Position numbers and translations under genes: made by a program. A model generated the notes under the pieces. The model made no database searches and was not told the DNA's origin. It was given only the letters and a program-made list of their open reading frames with translations. Positions 61,950 through 64,000 of a DNA stretch of 64,000 nt are shown here, one piece after another; the first letter of the stretch is position 1; every line of letters starts with the position of its first letter. The DNA comes from Verrucolacustris abundans (GTDB lineage Bacteria > Verrucomicrobiota > Verrucomicrobiia > Methylacidiphilales > Verrucolacustridaceae). Location: positions 1,860,001 to 1,924,000 of the forward strand of contig OZ239145.1 of the NCBI GenBank assembly GCA_965194535.1, in the 5' to 3' direction.

Positions 61950-62054
61950 CAAACAACCTTTTTTTGTAGGTTTCTCTCCACTTACTGGCACTTTGCCTCA
62001 CACCAAGACCTCCCCTTTCTCGACGTAGTCTTCCCTGCTCGGCATGCAAGAGAG

Positions 62055-62858
62055 GTGAAATTGTGCACTTTTCTTATCGGCCTTTTACTTCTGACAGGGG
62101 CGATTTCCAAAGGCCAAACCCCGCTTGCTGCTCCTGCCCCCACCCCTGTGGATGAAGAAAATTATGTTCCCCCTTGGAAGACGGATGAGGGAAAAGAAGC
62201 CTCCGGCTTCGACTGGTACGTCGCCCCAGCCTTGGGAATCTCGATGATCCGAGACACAGACATCAATCAGTTTTCAGGAAGCACTAGCGGCACAACGGTC
62301 AGCAGTGGAGCCGCCACCCTTGCCTATAACCCCGGATTCCGCATGGATTGCCCCATTGGAGCCAAAATCACCGACTGGTTTGCGCTCGAATTCGCCCCCG
62401 GGTTCATGCTGAACACGATTCAGTACATTGAGCCCACCAATGGATCTCTCTCGATCGGAACCCAAACCGTTTCCCAAAACGGCCAGGCTTCCCTCGTTGG
62501 TGACTACTATCAAATCCCAATGCTTGCCAACTTCCTGTTTACCATTCCGATCCACCCCCAGTTCACGATCTCAGCGGGATTTGGCGTGGGAGGCATGGTG
62601 TCTGCAGCCCAAACAACTTCACTCCAAGGCGTCTCTCTTGAAGGCTCCGACGGAATCAGTACCGCTCTCTCCTTTGCTTACGCCGGCCAGTTCGGGCTCG
62701 ATTTCCCCTTTTCGGAAAACATGCAGGCGGGCCTTTACTATAAGTACACCGGAACTGGAGAGCAGGATTTTACAGGAGGCAACTTTTTCCAATTCGTCCA
62801 GAATAACAACGGAACCTCCACCCAGAGCGTGCAAGGCTACTTCCTTTATCGGTTTTGA
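62055..62858 (+). CDS. Outer-membrane beta-barrel protein, family A
   Basis: The 267-residue protein starts at GTG 62055 with AAGAGAG just before it, and has a signal peptide (LIGLLLLTGAISKGQ) and a barrel ending QGYFLYRF. YYQIPMLANFLFTIPIHPQ and GFGVGGMV align with the three other family A barrels. It lies after the Ton operon and may be its fourth barrel partner. Confidence 0.72.
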   Translation: MKLCTFLIGLLLLTGAISKGQTPLAAPAPTPVDEENYVPPWKTDEGKEASGFDWYVAPALGISMIRDTDINQFSGSTSGTTVSSGAATLAYNPGFRMDCPIGAKITDWFALEFAPGFMLNTIQYIEPTNGSLSIGTQTVSQNGQASLVGDYYQIPMLANFLFTIPIHPQFTISAGFGVGGMVSAAQTTSLQGVSLEGSDGISTALSFAYAGQFGLDFPFSENMQAGLYYKYTGTGEQDFTGGNFFQFVQNNNGTSTQSVQGYFLYRF

Positions 62859-62886
62859 GATCGGGTTCAGCTGATCCGATTGAACT

Positions 62887-63102
62887 CTAGCAGGCTTCGA
62901 CAAATTCCTTTAAATCAACCCCGGCGTCACGCAAAGCGCCCTTCAACGTGTAGCGGTCGACCTCTGGATGAAATGGGAATACGATTCTTCTACCATCCGG
63001 GTGTTCCATTTTTACGTGGCTTCCTTTTCGATGAACCTCCTGAAACCCAAGCCGTCCCAAAGCACGAACAACCTCTTTTCCTGAAACAAGAGGCGCCTTC
63101 AC
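62887..63102 (-). CDS. hicA: HicA mRNA interferase toxin
   Basis: The 71-residue protein has the double-stranded-RNA-binding-like HicA fold (SGKEVVRALGRLGFQEVHRK) with the catalytic His in GSHVKMEHPDG (His29), and ends AGVDLKEFVEAC. It cleaves mRNA when free. It overlaps hicB by 4 bp and is second in the unit; many hic loci have hicA first. Confidence 0.9.
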   Translation of the reverse strand: MKAPLVSGKEVVRALGRLGFQEVHRKGSHVKMEHPDGRRIVFPFHPEVDRYTLKGALRDAGVDLKEFVEAC

Positions 63103-63302
63103 ACGCTCAGTTCAATAATCTCCTCTGAGCGATGAGCCGAGACCTCTGTTGCCGTTGGCTCCAAATATAGATCGATTGCGTCGCGTATACCCTGCAACGC
63201 TTCTTCCCGGGTCTTTCCCTGAGACCAGCAGCTCTTGAGCGACAAACATCGGGCCACAAAATAGCCATCCTCCCCTTTTTCCACTGTTACTTTCAGGTTC
63301 AT
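63099..63302 (-). CDS. hicB: HicB antitoxin
   Basis: The 67-residue protein has a partial RNase-H-like HicB fold (MNLKVTVEKGEDGYFVARCL, SQGKTREEALQGIRDAIDLY). There is no C-terminal DNA-binding domain, so autoregulation may need the complex or be absent. It starts the minus-strand hicBA unit. Confidence 0.87.
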   Translation of the reverse strand: MNLKVTVEKGEDGYFVARCLSLKSCWSQGKTREEALQGIRDAIDLYLEPTATEVSAHRSEEIIELSV

Positions 63303-63332
63303 AGATGAAAATTACCTCGTCCTAAGGGATGG

Positions 63333-64000
63333 TCAATCTCCTCGGACTTTATTCCTTAGTTGCCGCGTTGCCTCATTCGCTTCCCGCCATCCCTTTGCAT
63401 CAAACGCAGGGGATGGGCTGAGCAGCGTCTTGCCAAACTTCTCCACTGATTCCACCGCCCCCGCCCACTCCTTTTCGGGCATTTCCGCCAACGCATCCCG
63501 CGCAATCTCCACACAAGCCGGATTATGACAAATTAGCAAAATCTCCTCTCCGGCGCGGACCGCTTGCCGTGTGGCCTCGGCACTCCCATAGCGGTTGGCA
63601 ATCGCTCCCATTTCCAAATCGTCTGTCATCACAAGTCCGCGATATCCAAGGGTCTCTTTTAAAAGCCCCGTCACAATATCCCGATTCAAACTGGCTGGGC
63701 CCGAGTTCTTGCCCCACGCGGGAAACTGCGCATGTCCCACCATTATAGAATCACACTGGTTACCCACCTCACGAAAAACGGAAAGCTCCTCCTCCATCTG
63801 TCCCCTTGTTCGATCGACCAAAGGCAGATCTCCGTGCGGATCCAATCCGCAAAAGGTGTATCCAGGAAAATGCTTTCCCGTTCCCTTTACCCCCTCCTCC
63901 CGCATCCCCTTCAAGAACTCTTCCGCCCGTCGAATCACCTCTCGTGGATTTCCGCCAAAACAACGCCCCGCCAGTGAATTATCAATCCCCGCTCGTTCCG
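63333..64000 (-). CDS. nagZ: Beta-N-acetylhexosaminidase NagZ (GH3), partial
   Basis: The frame runs off the right edge; 222 residues are visible. AGRCFGGNPREV, GTGKHFPGY, LDPHGDLP (the acid/base His region), MVGHAQFPAW and LVMTDDLEMGAI (nucleophile Asp) are GH3 NagZ signatures. The enzyme removes N-acetylglucosamine from cell-wall fragments in the cytoplasm. A GTG at 63938 is not the true start, since homologous sequence continues upstream of it. Confidence 0.9.
   Translation of the reverse strand, partial: ERAGIDNSLAGRCFGGNPREVIRRAEEFLKGMREEGVKGTGKHFPGYTFCGLDPHGDLPLVDRTRGQMEEELSVFREVGNQCDSIMVGHAQFPAWGKNSGPASLNRDIVTGLLKETLGYRGLVMTDDLEMGAIANRYGSAEATRQAVRAGEEILLICHNPACVEIARDALAEMPEKEWAGAVESVEKFGKTLLSPSPAFDAKGWREANEATRQLRNKVRGD

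Overview
The window looks like a chromosomal segment of a Gram-negative bacterium, most likely a member of the Verrucomicrobiota. The grounds are two PEP-CTERM proteins, a TonB/ExbB/ExbD operon containing a DUF3450-type protein, several outer-membrane beta-barrels, and a housekeeping gene mix (tyrS, dnaE, rpsU, trpA, ruvX, truA) in an order unlike Proteobacteria. Lineage is inferred from gene content only; no rRNA gene is present.

Layout. 1-2.9 kb: end of tyrS, a dGTPase-like gene, an alpha/beta hydrolase and a small membrane protein. 2.95-19.6 kb: a probable genomic island at the 3' end of a tRNA-Cys gene (19540-19614, minus). The last bases of that tRNA plus 7 flanking bases recur exactly at 2945-2965. 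The island carries a secreted GH2 glycosidase, a sulfate-uptake/cysteine-synthesis operon (Rrf2 regulator, YezD-like protein, anion porin, Sbp, CysK, M14-like hydrolase, CysT, CysW, short CysA) and a Czc-type heavy-metal RND efflux module. Further tRNA-like fragments and a second repeat pair flank the efflux module, suggesting stepwise accretion. 19.7-38.0 kb: mostly core genes (CorC/CNNM protein, ExoD, CaCA-type antiporter, EamA, RluD-like, UDG, CutA, APC-Usp permease, Hcy methyltransferase-MTHFR fusion, LOG protein, dnaE, rpsU, birA, trpA, ruvX, PagL-like deacylase, truA).

38.0-40.1 kb is a small mobile/TA zone: Doc toxin with an AbrB-type antitoxin, a RAYT transposase and four 11-bp repeats at an exact 61-bp period. 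40.2-62.9 kb is a surface and envelope region: a large TonB-dependent receptor, a lipoprotein, a secreted FD-x-DEGY-type protein, two PEP-CTERM proteins, a He_PIG-like protein that appears to share a domain with them, two related secreted proteins (TIGR02597-like), four related small outer-membrane barrels, and a tight five-gene operon DUF3450-exbB-exbD-tonB-TPR. The window closes with a HicBA pair and a partial nagZ.

The clearest regulatory signal is a near-identical inverted-repeat operator abutting the start codon of both the Rrf2 gene and the yezD-like gene, in the same register, with a good promoter under the first copy. It predicts autoregulation and control of the sulfate operon. Three enzymes or transporters with ordinary folds (dGTPase-like, CaCA antiporter, homocysteine methyltransferase domain) lack canonical metal-binding or ion-binding residues.
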